The translations under genes were made by a program, and so were the position numbers. This document shows positions 1-6,836 of a stretch of 19,222 nucleotides of DNA, one piece after another (position 1 is the first letter of the stretch; each line of letters opens with the position of its first letter). Below the pieces are notes generated by a model. It did no database searches and had not been told where the DNA came from. It saw nothing but the letters and a program-made list of their open reading frames with translations. The stretch is from JAXLZZ01 sp046350675 (GTDB lineage: Bacteria > Patescibacteriota > Saccharimonadia > Saccharimonadales > UBA4665): NCBI GenBank assembly GCA_046350675.1, contig JAXLZZ010000011.1, positions 1 to 19,222 on the forward strand, written 5' to 3'.

Positions 1-1398
1 AAAGTCTCGATAATCTTTATACTTTAGAGCTATCTTTTTAATAGAATCGGCCTGGTCAAGAATTTCCTGAGCTTTAGCAGGTAGCGCATCGAGCTCTTTA
101 AGGATCGCCTTATACTGTTTTGAATTGCTGTCGGCTAATCGCAATGCAATTTGGATAAGTACAGTAACTTGAGCAATGAATGCTTTAGTGCTGGCAACTG
201 CTTGCTCAGGACCGGCATGGCAATAGACGCCTGCATCTGTAATGCGCGCAATAGTGCTGCCAACTGCGTTTACAATGCCAAGTCGCAACACCCCGTAATC
301 TTCTACTTTTTTAAGAGCAGCAATTGTGTCTGCTGTTTCGCCCGACTGGGATATTGCGAGTAGAGCAGTGCTGCGCGAAAAGGGCTCATCTCGATATTTA
401 AATTCGCTGGCTAACTGAACTTCAACAGGGATGCCTGCTAATTCTTCGATTAGGTACTCGCCGACAAGACCGGCGTAGTAAGAGGTGCCACATGCAACAA
501 TTACTAGCCGATCAATGTACTCAAGCTGGCTTGTTACACCTTCAAGCCCACCAAGTTTGACCAAGTTTTTACTGGTAATTGATCGGCCAAGCGTTGCCGA
601 ACGGATAGTTGCGGGCGCCTCAAAAATCTCTTTAAGCATAAAATTTGGATAATCCCCGAGCATTGCTTGCTGATTATCATAATCCAGTAACTCTGCCTTG
701 GGCGCAGCTGTTTTACCTTTTTTAAGGTTGTGGAGCACAACTTTTTTATTAGTAATCACCGCCACATCATAATCGTCAAGAAAAATAACTTTTTTAGTGT
801 GTTCCATGAGTGCTGTTGGGTCGGAAGCCAACAAATGTTCGTTTTTACCCACACCAATCACTAGTGGACTGGACAAGCGAGCCGCATATATCTTGCCGGG
901 TTCTTTCGTAGTGATTGCTGCAACCGCATACGCTCCACCAAGATCTCGCAATGTTTTCTTGAAAGCCTCTTCAAAATTCTTCGAAGATTTAAGGTAGTAA
1001 TCGATTAGGTGCGGGATAACTTCGGTATCTGTCTCGGATACGAACTCGTAGTCATGTTTCTGTAGTTTGGTTTTGATGTCTTCATAATTCTCTATGATTC
1101 CATTGTGAACCACGAAAATAGTTTCGTCGGTGTTACTATGCGGGTGGGAGTTAAGGGTGGTTGGTAACCCGTGAGTTGCCCAACGTGTATGTCCGATGGC
1201 TACAGGTGCATTCAATGATTTTTTGTCTAGTGTACTTTCAAGCTTTTCGACACGTCCTGTTTGTTTGAAGAGGTGCGCCCGGTCGTCGATACAAGCAATA
1301 CCCGCAGAGTCGTACCCACGGTACTCCAATGCCCTTAAACCTCTGATAACAATAGGGTTTGCCGAGCGATTTCCAATATAACCTACAATTCCACACAT
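1..1398 (-). CDS. glmS: Glucosamine--fructose-6-phosphate aminotransferase (isomerizing), 3' end cut by window edge
   Basis: Makes glucosamine-6-phosphate from fructose-6-phosphate and glutamine, the first step towards UDP-GlcNAc for peptidoglycan and surface glycans. I translated the minus strand from the ATG at 1398; the frame stays open to base 1, giving 466 codons of a family usually near 600 residues. The protein begins MCGIVGYIG, so Cys2 is the N-terminal nucleophile of the class II glutamine amidotransferase domain. HTRWATHG and HNGIIENY follow, both typical of this domain. The first sugar-isomerase (SIS) domain shows CGTSYYAG near residue 300 and SQSGETADT near residue 349, and part of the second SIS domain is present. 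The start lies 10 nt after the stop of the glycosyltransferase gene, with AGGA about 8 nt ahead as a possible ribosome-binding site, so it looks like the last gene of the polysaccharide operon. I see no glmS ribozyme upstream. Confidence 0.96.
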   Translation of the reverse strand, partial: MCGIVGYIGNRSANPIVIRGLRALEYRGYDSAGIACIDDRAHLFKQTGRVEKLESTLDKKSLNAPVAIGHTRWATHGLPTTLNSHPHSNTDETIFVVHNGIIENYEDIKTKLQKHDYEFVSETDTEVIPHLIDYYLKSSKNFEEAFKKTLRDLGGAYAVAAITTKEPGKIYAARLSSPLVIGVGKNEHLLASDPTALMEHTKKVIFLDDYDVAVITNKKVVLHNLKKGKTAAPKAELLDYDNQQAMLGDYPNFMLKEIFEAPATIRSATLGRSITSKNLVKLGGLEGVTSQLEYIDRLVIVACGTSYYAGLVGEYLIEELAGIPVEVQLASEFKYRDEPFSRSTALLAISQSGETADTIAALKKVEDYGVLRLGIVNAVGSTIARITDAGVYCHAGPEQAVASTKAFIAQVTVLIQIALRLADSNSKQYKAILKELDALPAKAQEILDQADSIKKIALKYKDYRDF

Positions 1399-1408
1399 GG
1401 GCTATATC

Positions 1409-2524
1409 CTACACTTTTTTGGTGAATTCGGCTATTGTTTGGCGCATGTTTTCGCGGAAACTGGCTACCGAAAACTTTTCGGCGTGTTTAGCGATGGCTT
1501 CGTAATCGAAATTCTTGGATAGGGCTGATTCTAGTGCAACACGCAAGCTGGCAGCGGTTTGTCGCTCAAAGAACACACCAGTTTTACCCGCGTCCATGTA
1601 GTCTAGTGAGCCACCTTTTTTATACGCAATTACAGGGGTGCCCGCGGCCAGAGCTTCGACGGCCACAATACCAAAATCATCCATATTTGGCATGATAAAA
1701 CCCAGGGCTGACTGGAAGTGCCGAACAATATCTTGATCGTTCACGTTGGTTAGGAAGGTAATATTCCGATTTGCGATTTTCTCCAGGTTTTTGTGATCTG
1801 GTCCATTACCGATGACAATTAGCGGAACATTGAGTTCGTTGCAAGCCTCTACAGCTAAATCTATACGTTTGTATGGCGTTTGGCGCCCCGCAACTACCAA
1901 GCCGTGGCGTAACTCTGGTTTACCAGTAATTTTGAATCTAGTCGTCTCAACCGGTGGAAACACCACAGTGGCATCACGACGATAAAAGCGCTTGATCATA
2001 TTGGCCGTGTGCGTTGAGTTAGCAATCATATAATCTGGTTGCTTGGCAGCGTGGCGGTCCCAGCGACGCAGTGGGCCCACTAAGACTCGTAGCCCTATTT
2101 TTGCTAGCCAATTAAAGCCACGAGGGAAGCCTGGATTTTGTAAATACTCATCGTAGCGGATCCAGTAGTAATGCGTCGGGGAGTGACAGTAGCATATGTG
2201 TGTAGTGTTTTTGCCAGTTTTAACACCTTTCGCCTCGGCGCCACTCGAAGAGATCACCAAATCATAGTCACTTAAATCGAGTCGGCTAAAAGTCCAGGCG
2301 CGAAGCACTGGTAGGAATTTTTTAAGACTTTTTGGAAGCTTTTGCAGCCAAGTAGTTCGCACATCGGCATCTAAAAACCAATCGAGTTTAGAGGGATCGT
2401 ATTGCGAGGTATAAATGGGCGCGTCGGGGTAGAGTTTGTGTAATTCTAGAACAACGCGTTCAGCGCCACCAAAGCCAGTCAGCCAATCACAAACAATCGC
2501 CACCTTAGGGCTGCTATTTTTCAT
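1409..2524 (-). CDS. Glycosyltransferase family 4 (GT-B fold, WbaZ/mannosyltransferase-like)
   Basis: A 371-residue enzyme of the GT4 type that adds a sugar from a nucleotide donor to a growing glycan at the inner face of the membrane. The N-terminal acceptor domain starts VAIVCDWLTGFGGAERVV (residues 8-25), with the glycine loop and GGAERV seen in this subfamily. The C-terminal donor domain has AGRQTPYKRID (212-222) and DDFGIVAVEALAAGTPVIA (282-300). The family E-x7-E motif is present as Asp282-x7-Glu290, with Asp in the first place. No membrane segment is apparent. It lies between the four-helix-bundle gene and glmS on the same strand and has no convincing Shine-Dalgarno sequence. Donor and acceptor sugars cannot be read from the sequence; mannose, rhamnose or GlcNAc are all possible. 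Confidence 0.9.
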   Translation of the reverse strand: MKNSSPKVAIVCDWLTGFGGAERVVLELHKLYPDAPIYTSQYDPSKLDWFLDADVRTTWLQKLPKSLKKFLPVLRAWTFSRLDLSDYDLVISSSGAEAKGVKTGKNTTHICYCHSPTHYYWIRYDEYLQNPGFPRGFNWLAKIGLRVLVGPLRRWDRHAAKQPDYMIANSTHTANMIKRFYRRDATVVFPPVETTRFKITGKPELRHGLVVAGRQTPYKRIDLAVEACNELNVPLIVIGNGPDHKNLEKIANRNITFLTNVNDQDIVRHFQSALGFIMPNMDDFGIVAVEALAAGTPVIAYKKGGSLDYMDAGKTGVFFERQTAASLRVALESALSKNFDYEAIAKHAEKFSVASFRENMRQTIAEFTKKV

Positions 2525-2546
2525 TTATCATTTACCATTAGCTAAA

Positions 2547-2915
2547 TTATTTCCCATTTTTCACTTTCAAAGACGACACTATTTTCTGAAAAATAAGATT
2601 TAGTTCCAGAGCTTCTTGCTGAAGTTGCTGAAATGTTCTCTCATCAACTAGTTTACCAAAAACCTTGAGCCAATACCGTGTTTCGGCTGCCTCCTTCTTG
2701 GCAATATAGATTTTATTTTTAAAGTCTGCTTTTGAACTAGCGTTATTAGCTTCCGCATAGTTTGCCCCAATACTCGTTGCTGAACGTATTAATTGTGTAG
2801 CAAGTGGCCGCAGAGTTACATCTTTATTAAAAGGGCCAATGGTCTTTACGACACTAACCCCAAAATTAAGCGTTCTATCCTCTAGCTGCTGCAGCCTATT
2901 CTGATAAATAGTCAT
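2547..2915 (-). CDS. Four-helix-bundle protein of the S23 / 23S rRNA-intervening-sequence family
   Basis: A 122-residue helical protein of the family named after ORFs in 23S rRNA intervening sequences. It has the signature LEDRTLNFGVSVVK near the start, then LIRSATSIGANYAEAN, DFKNKIYIAKKEAAE and ETRYWLKV, in the order usual for this family. Members form homopentameric helical bundles; their cellular function is not established. I chose ATG at 2915 because it gives a family-typical length and N-terminus. The frame extends to a TTG at 2954, but the extra 13 residues look unlike the family and overlap a degenerate AT-rich repeat. Standalone copies are often found in surface-polysaccharide clusters, as here between the sugar transferase and the GT4 gene. 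Ten-base inverted copies (2530-2539 and 2939-2948) flank it. Confidence 0.85.
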   Translation of the reverse strand: MTIYQNRLQQLEDRTLNFGVSVVKTIGPFNKDVTLRPLATQLIRSATSIGANYAEANNASSKADFKNKIYIAKKEAAETRYWLKVFGKLVDERTFQQLQQEALELNLIFQKIVSSLKVKNGK

Positions 2916-2956
2916 TAGAAAATAATTGTGAACTGATAAATGGTAAATTGGCAAAT

Positions 2957-2980
2957 AAATCTTAACCGAAGTTAAGATTT
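2957..2980 (-). terminator. Strong UUCG-capped stem-loop right after the sugar transferase
   Basis: Perfect 10-bp stem (AAATCTTAAC / GTTAAGATTT). On the minus strand it is closed by the stable C(UUCG)G tetraloop and followed by a T-rich ATTTATTTG. It starts 1 nt beyond the stop codon of the sugar transferase (2982-2984). The stem is AT-rich and the T run is interrupted, so it may act as a partial terminator, attenuator or 3'-end stabiliser inside the operon rather than as a full stop. Confidence 0.55.
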
Positions 2981-2981
2981 G

Positions 2982-4418
2982 CTACATCGCTCCTTTATGA
3001 AAGAGTACGATCCAGATTGTGCGAGCCAAGATAACCATATCGCCCCAGAAGCTCCAATTCTGCACGTAATACAGGTCGAGTTTGCGACGCTCCTCGAAGC
3101 TAATATCCCGGCGACCAGAAACTTGTGCCAACCCAGTCATCCCTGACTTCACGCTTAATATTGTGTGTTTTTTGTCATATTCGCTTAATTCCTGAGGGAT
3201 AAGTGCACGCGGACCAACTAGGCTGATATCGCCCTTGACTACGTTAATAAGCTGCGGAAGTTCGTCTAAGCTAGTGCGACGCAAAAATCGCCCAAAAGGT
3301 GTCACCCGTGGATCATCCGCTAGGTAATCACCATTGTTGCGGTACTCCGTAGCGAGTTCTGGCTTGCCCATCATCTCAAAGGCTTGCTCCGGGGTAGTGC
3401 CATCGTATTTTTTATACTGGCTGCGAAACTTATACACTCGAAACTCATTATTAAATCGAGTGAGTCGAGCCTGCCGAAAGAACACAGAACCGCCGCCTGT
3501 AAGTATTTGTAAGATAGCAATAATAAGGAGCAGCGGTGAGGTGATGATAAGCGCCAATCCACCAATTGCTAGGTCTGTCAGGCGTTTTACCACCCGTCCC
3601 CAGCCGATAAGTGCTGTTTGGTGTACGGCAATCACCGGTACAGCTTGGAACAGATCAACTTGAATATTGCCGACAAACAACTCATTATTGCCAGGCACAA
3701 ATCGATAGGCTACATGATTTTGCTGAGCATAGTTCATAATTTCAGCATTCTTCTCCGTGTCGACATATAGTTCAGTTTGGACAATGGTGTGCAGCGGGGT
3801 GTCCCTAAGAGCAGTAATTGCAGACTCAAAAGATTTATATACGCGGTATTTCTCACTTGTGTGGGGATGTTTTTCACCGCCCACAACGCCAATCACGCGG
3901 TAGCCTGTTGCAGAAGTGTCAGCCAGACTGCGTATAAGTTCGTGGGCAATGCTCGTATCGCCAATAATCAAGACATTATTAACACCAAAGCCATACCGGA
4001 ACAGCTCACGACGAATACCGCGAGCAATAGTCCGGAAAAAGAATAAGAACAAAAATGCCAACCCAAAACTGTAGGCAGTAACTAAACGAGCAGGGAAAAT
4101 CTCGGTATTCGTTATGTAGCTGTAACTAATAACGAATAAAATGCCGATAAAAGAACCGATGAATAATCGACCAAGTTCACTAAAACGGCGATCGTAGACT
4201 CGAGCGTTATACAATCCAAGCAACCCAAAGATAAAAATCCAAAACGGCAGCAGGCTGACTACAGCGGTGATGTAGGTGCGGGAGTCGACTTGAGCGCTGA
4301 CTGCAGTACTATCAATACTGACGCGTAGAATGTAGGCTACGGTGAATGCGAGGGTAATAGCTATCGCATCGCCGATGACGAGGAAAAAGTTGTATACGAG
4401 TGAGGCGTTATTCTTCAT
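2982..4418 (-). CDS. Polyprenyl-phosphate sugar-1-phosphate transferase (WcaJ/WbaP type)
   Basis: Starts a surface glycan by moving a sugar-1-phosphate from a nucleotide sugar onto undecaprenyl phosphate at the membrane. The 478 residues show the full layout of this superfamily. Four N-terminal membrane helices (about 8-32, 48-70, 84-102, 112-130) are followed by a Rossmann-like CoA-binding-type region (VNNVLIIGDTSIAHELI, 147-163). A re-entrant membrane helix (about 282-305) precedes the bacterial sugar transferase catalytic domain. Catalytic-domain marks are RVYKFRS (327-333), LADDPRVTPFGRFLRRTSLDELPQL (the D385-E386 pair), VKGDISLVGPRALIP (394-408) and GMTGLAQVSGR (426-436). It is the first gene of the minus-strand operon. 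The upstream region contains three hairpins and no clear Shine-Dalgarno site. The sugar is not predictable; hexose-1-P or a HexNAc-type substrate would both fit. Confidence 0.93.
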   Translation of the reverse strand: MKNNASLVYNFFLVIGDAIAITLAFTVAYILRVSIDSTAVSAQVDSRTYITAVVSLLPFWIFIFGLLGLYNARVYDRRFSELGRLFIGSFIGILFVISYSYITNTEIFPARLVTAYSFGLAFLFLFFFRTIARGIRRELFRYGFGVNNVLIIGDTSIAHELIRSLADTSATGYRVIGVVGGEKHPHTSEKYRVYKSFESAITALRDTPLHTIVQTELYVDTEKNAEIMNYAQQNHVAYRFVPGNNELFVGNIQVDLFQAVPVIAVHQTALIGWGRVVKRLTDLAIGGLALIITSPLLLIIAILQILTGGGSVFFRQARLTRFNNEFRVYKFRSQYKKYDGTTPEQAFEMMGKPELATEYRNNGDYLADDPRVTPFGRFLRRTSLDELPQLINVVKGDISLVGPRALIPQELSEYDKKHTILSVKSGMTGLAQVSGRRDISFEERRKLDLYYVQNWSFWGDMVILARTIWIVLFHKGAM

Positions 4419-4433
4419 TACATCTTTCGGTCA

Positions 4434-4532
4434 TGTTAGCTGCGCTAACATTCTTGGCACAATACGTCGTTGCTGCTTGCGCTGCTCTCTCGCCGTATCT
4501 CTTATACGGCTCCGTGCGCTGCTCAGCAGCGC
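4434..4532. repeat. Cluster of three perfect short hairpins in the divergent promoter region
   Basis: Three perfect palindromic stems lie one after another: 7 bp at 4434-4450 (loop TGC), 7 bp at 4492-4510 (GCCGTAT / ATACGGC, loop CTCTT) and 7 bp at 4516-4532 (GCGCTGC / GCAGCGC, loop TCA). They sit between the divergently transcribed sugar transferase and O-antigen ligase genes. They could be a dispersed repeat, an RNA leader of the minus-strand operon or protein-binding sites; the sequence alone does not decide. Confidence 0.6.
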
Positions 4533-4585
4533 CTAGTCTTGCACTCAAGCCGTAAAGATGTACGCGGGTGATTACCATGGCAATG

Positions 4586-4591
4586 TATACT
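4586..4591 (+). promoter_or_regulatory. Possible -10 box for the O-antigen ligase gene
   Basis: TATACT lies 14 nt before the ATG at 4606 and would give a leader of only about 7 nt. There is no good -35 hexamer at the usual spacing and no Shine-Dalgarno sequence, so the assignment is weak. Confidence 0.35.
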
Positions 4592-4605
4592 AAATTGTAG
4601 CATTT

Positions 4606-5916
4606 ATGAGAGCATCTGCCCTTAAATACCGAATTTTATCGTGGGTGAGCTGGATAACCATGTTCATCTTCTTAGTAATCCCGTTTCATGCCTTTTTGAC
4701 GATTTGGGGCGCTGACACCTTCGGTCACTACACCATGCTTCGCCTCTGGAAAGAGGTGCTGCTGGTCATAGCGAGCCTCGGGCTACTATTCTTAATAGCT
4801 TTCGATAAAAAGATCCGCACCAACACATTAACTCGTAGATTGGTCTGGCTGATGCTGGCTTACACTGGCGTGAACTGCCTCTGGGCAGCAATTACTGTCC
4901 ACAATGGCGATATCACAGCCAAAGCAGCCGGCTACGGGCTGATTGTAAATCTACGCTTCCTAGCCTTCTTCTTGCTCTGCTGGTCTCTCGGTTTGCGCAT
5001 GTCTCGATTACGCAACCATTGGCAGTGGCTCATCTTGTGGCCAGCCGGTATTGTGGTGATTTTTGGCCTGCTGCAAATATTCGTATTGCCCAAAGATTTT
5101 CTGATTCACTTTGGGTACGGTGTACAAACGATTGCGCCATTTGAGACTATCAACAATGACTCAAATTATGTGCGCATTGCCTCCACCCTGAGAGGGGCGA
5201 ATCCGCTTGGTGCATACCTGTTAATACCGCTAAGTATGTTGGCAGTTCTCATCAGCAAGCGACAGCAAAATAAGAAGCAAACAGCGTTATTCATCGGTGC
5301 GTTGATCGTTCTATTCTTTACATTTTCACGGAGTGCGTGGATTGGCGCGCTACTGGCGTTTGCCACCATCATACTTGTGCAGTATCCAAAGGTGTATAAA
5401 AACACGAAGTTCCTGATTGCCGGTGTTACAGTTGCGGCGATAGGATTACTAACGGTAGTGGGCTTGCAGAATAACAGTCGCTTTCAGAACCTTGTCTTCC
5501 ATACTCACGATAATTCTGCAGTGGCAACCAGCTCAAACGATAAACGTGGCGATGCGCTCCTAGACGGCGTGAATGATGTAGTAGACGAGCCGCTTGGCGA
5601 AGGGCCGGGTTCTGCCGGGCCAGCCAGCGTATACAACGACAACAAGCCGCGTATCGCCGAAAACTACTACTTGCAGATAGCCCAAGAAACCGGCTGGATT
5701 GGCTTAGGACTCTTTTTGCTGATTAATATTGGAGTTGGATATCTGCTGTGGTTGCGGCGTGATGATACGTTAGCGCTTAGTCTCTTTGCGAGCCTCATCG
5801 GCATCAGTTTTATCAACCTACTGTCTCATGCCTGGACCGACGACACCTTGGCATATGTCTGGTGGGGTATGGCTGGTATCGCCATGATACCGAGCAAAAA
5901 GCCAAAAAAAGACTAG
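4606..5916 (+). CDS. O-antigen ligase / polymerase family membrane protein (Wzy_C)
   Basis: A 436-residue polytopic membrane protein with about 10-11 hydrophobic helices. It probably transfers or polymerises lipid-linked glycan on the outer face of the membrane. Family marks: STLRGANPLGAYLLIPL (193-209) carries the conserved Arg196 region; FFTFSRSAWIGALLAF (237-252) is the hallmark SRSAWIG segment of the Wzy_C domain. The long periplasmic-type loop (about 287-350) leads into AENYYLQIAQETGWIGLGLFL (351-371), the usual end of this domain. It is divergent from the sugar transferase, and together they bracket one glycan pathway. No Shine-Dalgarno site precedes the ATG. Whether it is a ligase (WaaL-like) or a polymerase (Wzy-like) cannot be separated from sequence. 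Confidence 0.9.
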   Translation: MRASALKYRILSWVSWITMFIFLVIPFHAFLTIWGADTFGHYTMLRLWKEVLLVIASLGLLFLIAFDKKIRTNTLTRRLVWLMLAYTGVNCLWAAITVHNGDITAKAAGYGLIVNLRFLAFFLLCWSLGLRMSRLRNHWQWLILWPAGIVVIFGLLQIFVLPKDFLIHFGYGVQTIAPFETINNDSNYVRIASTLRGANPLGAYLLIPLSMLAVLISKRQQNKKQTALFIGALIVLFFTFSRSAWIGALLAFATIILVQYPKVYKNTKFLIAGVTVAAIGLLTVVGLQNNSRFQNLVFHTHDNSAVATSSNDKRGDALLDGVNDVVDEPLGEGPGSAGPASVYNDNKPRIAENYYLQIAQETGWIGLGLFLLINIGVGYLLWLRRDDTLALSLFASLIGISFINLLSHAWTDDTLAYVWWGMAGIAMIPSKKPKKD

Positions 5917-6034
5917 ATGGGCTAACAGGGGTGAGTGAATAGCGACATGTCAACATGTAGACATGTTTTATTTTCACAACAGTCCTGCCATCCCGACAAC
6001 TTCCACCCGTCATCTCGACTCCACCACTTTCGTC

Positions 6035-6054
6035 ATTCCCGCGAAAGCGGGAAT
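6035..6054. repeat. dRS3-like dispersed inverted repeat
   Basis: ATTCCCGC and GCGGGAAT enclose a GAAA loop (8-bp perfect stem), preceded by CGTC and followed by CTAGGG. The same ATTCCC...GGGAAT architecture is known as dRS3 in Neisseria, and similar repeats are scattered through many other genomes. Only one copy is in this window. Confidence 0.6.
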
Positions 6055-6070
6055 CTAGGGTTTATCTCAT

Positions 6071-6120
6071 GTTCTTTCAACAAAGAACCAAGTTCATACT
6101 TTTGTATCGACAAAAGTATG
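6071..6120. repeat. Pair of adjacent perfect hairpins (7 bp and 11 bp)
   Basis: GTTCTTT/AAAGAAC with a CAAC loop (6071-6088) is followed after 6 nt by an 11-bp perfect stem CATACTTTTGT/ACAAAAGTATG with an ATCG loop (6095-6120). Neither is followed by a T tract of the usual form. They could serve as a terminator for the O-antigen ligase transcript about 155 nt after its stop, or be part of a mobile repeat together with the fold-back that starts at 6128. Confidence 0.55.
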
Positions 6121-6127
6121 CAAAAAC

Positions 6128-6259
6128 TCCTGGCAGGACGCTCATCTTGGGTGATTGTTGTCGACTAGCACAATGGGTTCAACAACTCACCAATCAAATA
6201 GATTGGCTCAAACATGTCTCACCACTACTATTGTGCTATCACAACAATACACGCCAGGA
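6128..6259. repeat. Nested 132-bp fold-back element
   Basis: Four complementary pairs share nearly one centre: TCCTGGC/GCCAGGA (6128-6134 with 6253-6259), ATTGTTGT/ACAACAAT (6154-6161 with 6241-6248), TAGCACAAT/ATTGTGCTA (6166-6174 with 6230-6238) and CCAATC/GATTGG (6190-6195 with 6201-6206). The nesting is far more ordered than chance pairs would be. It may be a MITE-like element or a structured RNA. Confidence 0.55.
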
Positions 6260-6321
6260 TTTCGCTCTACTGCCACTAACCACCATGGCACCTCGCTAGG
6301 GGCGAGGTATCATTTATTCTG

Positions 6322-6345
6322 CGAACTGCGAACGACGAACCGAAC
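6322..6345. promoter_or_regulatory. Four CGAAC direct repeats, candidate operator of the LexA-like gene
   Basis: CGAAC occurs at 6322, 6329, 6336 and 6341 (spacings 7, 7 and 5 nt), directly upstream of the -10 box and so covering the -35 zone. CGAAC is the half-site of the Gram-positive LexA (DinR) operator, though there the half-sites are inverted rather than direct. Autoregulation by the downstream protein is an inference. Confidence 0.45.
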
Positions 6346-6347
6346 TA

Positions 6348-6356
6348 TGGCATAAT
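6348..6356 (+). promoter_or_regulatory. Extended -10 promoter giving a leaderless start
   Basis: TGG followed by CATAAT (6351-6356) forms an extended -10 element exactly 6 nt before the ATG at 6363. Transcription would start at or next to the A of ATG. No Shine-Dalgarno sequence is present. Confidence 0.55.
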
Positions 6357-6362
6357 AAAAAC

Positions 6363-6836
6363 ATGAACGAAAAACAAACAGAAGCTAAACAAGTTCGTCC
6401 TACTAAAAAGCAACGGGAGCTCCTAACGTACATTGAATCCTTCATAGCAGAACACGGCTACAGCCCTAGTTACCGCGAAATCATGAGCGCGCAAAACTAT
6501 AACTCAGTCGCCACCGTAGCACTACACGTAAACAATTTAATTAAACGCGGGCATCTCCGAAAGCGTGAAAACTCTGCAAGATCGCTCGAAGTCGTGGCAG
6601 TGAGCGAAGAGCCCACGAAGATTAAAACCAATCAGGTAGCTCCTGGCGAAGAGAAGTGGTTAGTAGAAAAAATAGAGTATGCATTTCAGCAGGCAGAAAA
6701 CAGCGGAGAAGTATCAGAGATAGATGTTGACCATCTGTATGTACTTCTAGCGGCCTTACGGGTCTTAGGGTTGGAAGGCGCAGCCCAGAGTTTTATGCCT
6801 CGATTAGCTGAGCTCAAACAGCGAAAGACAGGCTAA
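6363..6836 (+). CDS. LexA-type winged-helix DNA-binding protein lacking the S24 protease domain
   Basis: A 157-residue regulator. Residues about 13-80 match the LexA N-terminal DNA-binding domain: TKKQRELLTYIESFIAEHG, then YSPSYREIM, NSVATVALHVNNLIKRGHLRK and SARSLEVV, which follow LexA helices and wing in order. Classical LexA (about 200 residues) continues into a self-cleaving S24 peptidase with an Ala-Gly cleavage site and a Ser/Lys dyad; here that part is absent. A short acidic helical tail without those motifs replaces it (about 90-157, KWLVEKIEYAFQQAEN and LYVLLAALRVLGLEG). It therefore should not respond to RecA by self-cleavage. Likely a repressor with a different signal or a constitutive regulator. 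Its stop overlaps the next ATG by 1 nt (TAATG), so the two genes are translationally coupled. Confidence 0.85.
   Translation: MNEKQTEAKQVRPTKKQRELLTYIESFIAEHGYSPSYREIMSAQNYNSVATVALHVNNLIKRGHLRKRENSARSLEVVAVSEEPTKIKTNQVAPGEEKWLVEKIEYAFQQAENSGEVSEIDVDHLYVLLAALRVLGLEGAAQSFMPRLAELKQRKTG

Larger units (their letters stand above)
5917..6362. other. 446-bp gene-free, repeat- and hairpin-rich intergenic region
   Basis: I find no convincing coding region here; the short open frames lack family features and start sites and overlap one another. It holds, in order: three ACATGT units with 8-bp period (5945-5966), a GAAA-capped inverted repeat (6035-6054), two adjacent hairpins (6071-6088 and 6095-6120), a nested fold-back (6128-6259), a 7-bp hairpin (6290-6308), four CGAAC repeats (6322-6345) and a -10 box for the next gene. 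Confidence 0.7.

Noticed and set aside
3334..4046. Plus-strand open frames opposite the sugar transferase gene
   Set aside because: They are antisense shadows of a gene with clear family motifs and have no recognisable product.
5945..5966. Three ACATGT units with 8-bp period as a CRISPR-like array
   Set aside because: Units are far too short and there are no spacers; no cas gene is in the window.
5935..6355. Three overlapping short open frames in the gap after the O-antigen ligase gene (66-77 codons)
   Set aside because: They run through hairpins and repeats, lack start signals and look like unstructured translations of repeat DNA.
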